64,000 nt of DNA from NCBI RefSeq assembly GCF_019279795.1, contig NC_056743.1, positions 867,847,864 through 867,911,863 on the forward strand, written 5' to 3'. The DNA comes from Protopterus annectens. Taxonomy: Eukaryota > Chordata > Ceratodontiformes > Protopteridae. Shown piece after piece: positions 62,747-64,000 of the stretch (its first letter is position 1; every line of letters starts with the position of its first letter). Below the pieces are notes generated by a model. It was given only the letters and a program-made list of their open reading frames with translations. It was not told the DNA's origin and searched no databases. The position numbers and the translations under genes are program-made.

Positions 62747-64000
62747 TCTGGTTCAAGGCTCCTGAGAGCACCCCAGCACTATCAGGTTTTACCTCTTATC
62801 ATGCGTTCCAGCCCCAAAATCCGAACAATACCAAGAAAGGAGGGGGGGTATCCATATTCATCAAGGACACCCACACCTCAAGACTGGTGGCAACGCACGA
62901 TGCATCGGAGACCATCCAGGTGCAATTAACCATAGGCAAGACTGCTCTGCAAATTGTAGCATGTTACAGGCCACCCTCACAAACTCAGGAACCTCACATG
63001 GCCTTCCTGAAAACACTAGAGGGGATAAATGTATCACCAAACACCATCATACTAGGTGACTTCAATTACCCTAATATAGACTGGGAACACTACTCAAGCC
63101 CAAACACCCTAGCCCAAAAGTTCCTGGAATTCATAAACTCAAATGCCATGGAACAACTAGTCACCATCCCACAAGAGGAGAAAACATACTTGATCTCATC
63201 ATCACGAACATGGGAGCACAATGTTCAACACCGAAGTATACCCCTCACTGGTGAGCTCAGATCACAAACTAATCTCGCTGGAGGTCCTCCTTCCACACCC
63301 ACCAAAAAAAAAAAAGTCCACAGTAAAAAACTTCTCGGAAGCTGACTTCACACTTCTAAAGACTAGTGTGGTCTCCTTTACGGCCCCGAGCATGGAAAAC
63401 AGTACTCAAGCTGAATCACTTACAAATGCCTTCTACCAGCATCTGCAGGACTGCATGGATAAGGCAATCCCAAGCAAAACAAAGACTCTTTGTACCAAAG
63501 GCAAGCATCCAGTCTGGTGGACCCCAGCCATAAACAAACTCTACAACAAAAGGAGGAAGCTACTACAAGATAGAGCAAAATCCTTAAAAGGTAAGACACC
63601 CTTGATCACTATAAGTAAAAAACTAAGAGCTCTCATAAAATCATCCAAAGCAAATTTTGAGAGAAAAATAGCTAAAGACTCAAAAGACAATCATAAGGCC
63701 TTCTTTAGCTATGTTAGAAACCTGGGAGGAAACTCCCAGATATGCTCAGAACTAGTTCAAAATGATGTGAAGATTACTGATCCTACAGACATTGCCAACA
63801 TACTGGCTGACAGGTTCAGTGCAAACTTCTCCCCCCCAAAAAGAGAGATATCTATACCAAGCGATTGCAGCCCCCCAAACATCTCCAACGCCCAAGTGAG
63901 AACTGCTCTCTCCAAAGCATAAAACACAGCATCCATGGGACCGGATGGTGTCCCCGGCTGTGTGCTCCACGAACTCAACGAGGAATTAAACCCACAGCTA
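62747..64000 (+). pseudogene. LINE ORF2 continued: endonuclease and linker to RT, frameshifted
   Basis: Continues the frame broken at 57154 (FWFKAPESTPALSGFTSYHA, KKGGGVSIFIKD). Endonuclease motifs follow: ATHDASETIQVQ, LQIVACYRPPSQTQ, IILGDFNYPNIDWE (63050-63090), EFINSNAMEQLVTIP. Near 63180-63230 the frame changes twice around an ILDLIITNMG motif; VYPSLVSSDHKLISLEVLL restores the SDH motif. The linker has HPVWWTPAINKLYNKRRKLL and ANFERKIAKDSKDNHKAFFS. A TAA at 63920 precedes MGPDGVPGCVLHELN. The RT lies beyond the window. Same family as the LINE at 6658-9412. Confidence 0.87.

Overview
This window looks like intergenic or intronic DNA from a large, repeat-rich vertebrate genome. The combination of many DIRS-type tyrosine-recombinase retrotransposons, Penelope-like elements (PLEs), CR1-group LINEs, an L1-type LINE, an RTE fragment and tRNA-derived SINEs fits an amphibian (caecilian or salamander) or lungfish best, but the sequence alone does not fix the species. 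There is no bacterial or viral organisation. No RNA gene, CRISPR array or convincingly complete host gene was seen. Three places look like host exons (12.57-12.91 kb on +, 21.8-22.4 kb on -, 48.2-48.6 kb on -); none could be assigned to a gene.

Layout. 1-3.95 kb: DIRS element A (- strand, cut by the window start), inserted in an RT-coding fragment of another element (3.95-4.56 kb). 6.19-11.85 kb: an old PLE (- strand) split by a CR1-group LINE (6.66-9.41 kb, + strand) and a short LINE tail. 11.94 kb: a tRNA-derived SINE whose tail resembles that LINE's tail. 14.0-20.26 kb: DIRS element B (+ strand), structurally complete, with an unbroken pol frame. 20.6-24.2 kb: two SINEs, candidate host exons, and an old LINE 3' end carrying an RTE fragment with an 11-bp target-site duplication (TSD). 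24.73-27.08 kb: a nearly identical 1.17-kb tandem duplication. 27.08-39.72 kb: a decayed LINE, apparently split by two DIRS elements, C and D (both -). 41.25-43.80 kb: a second PLE (+) with a 14-bp TSD, 23-bp inverted ends and a hammerhead-like motif. 43.9-46.8 kb: L1-type LINE (-). 48.87-55.47 kb: DIRS E nested inside truncated DIRS F. 56.06-64.0 kb: a LINE with an intact ORF1 whose ORF2 is interrupted by DIRS G (57.16-62.75 kb).

The DIRS copies share one plan: inverted terminal repeats (ITRs), a gag-like gene, a pol with reverse transcriptase, RNase H and a Dam-methyltransferase-like domain, a tyrosine recombinase (YR), and an internal complementary region (ICR) made of sequences complementary to the two element ends. 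A, C, D, E and F are one subfamily, G a sister subfamily, and B a distant lineage. All but B lie on the minus strand. Most copies carry frameshifts and stops.

The strongest signals are the nested insertion history, the repeated DIRS edge pattern (AAA then GTAC at one end, ACAT at the other), a Cys/His zinc-site spacing conserved between divergent DIRS gag proteins, and the SINE/LINE tail partnerships.
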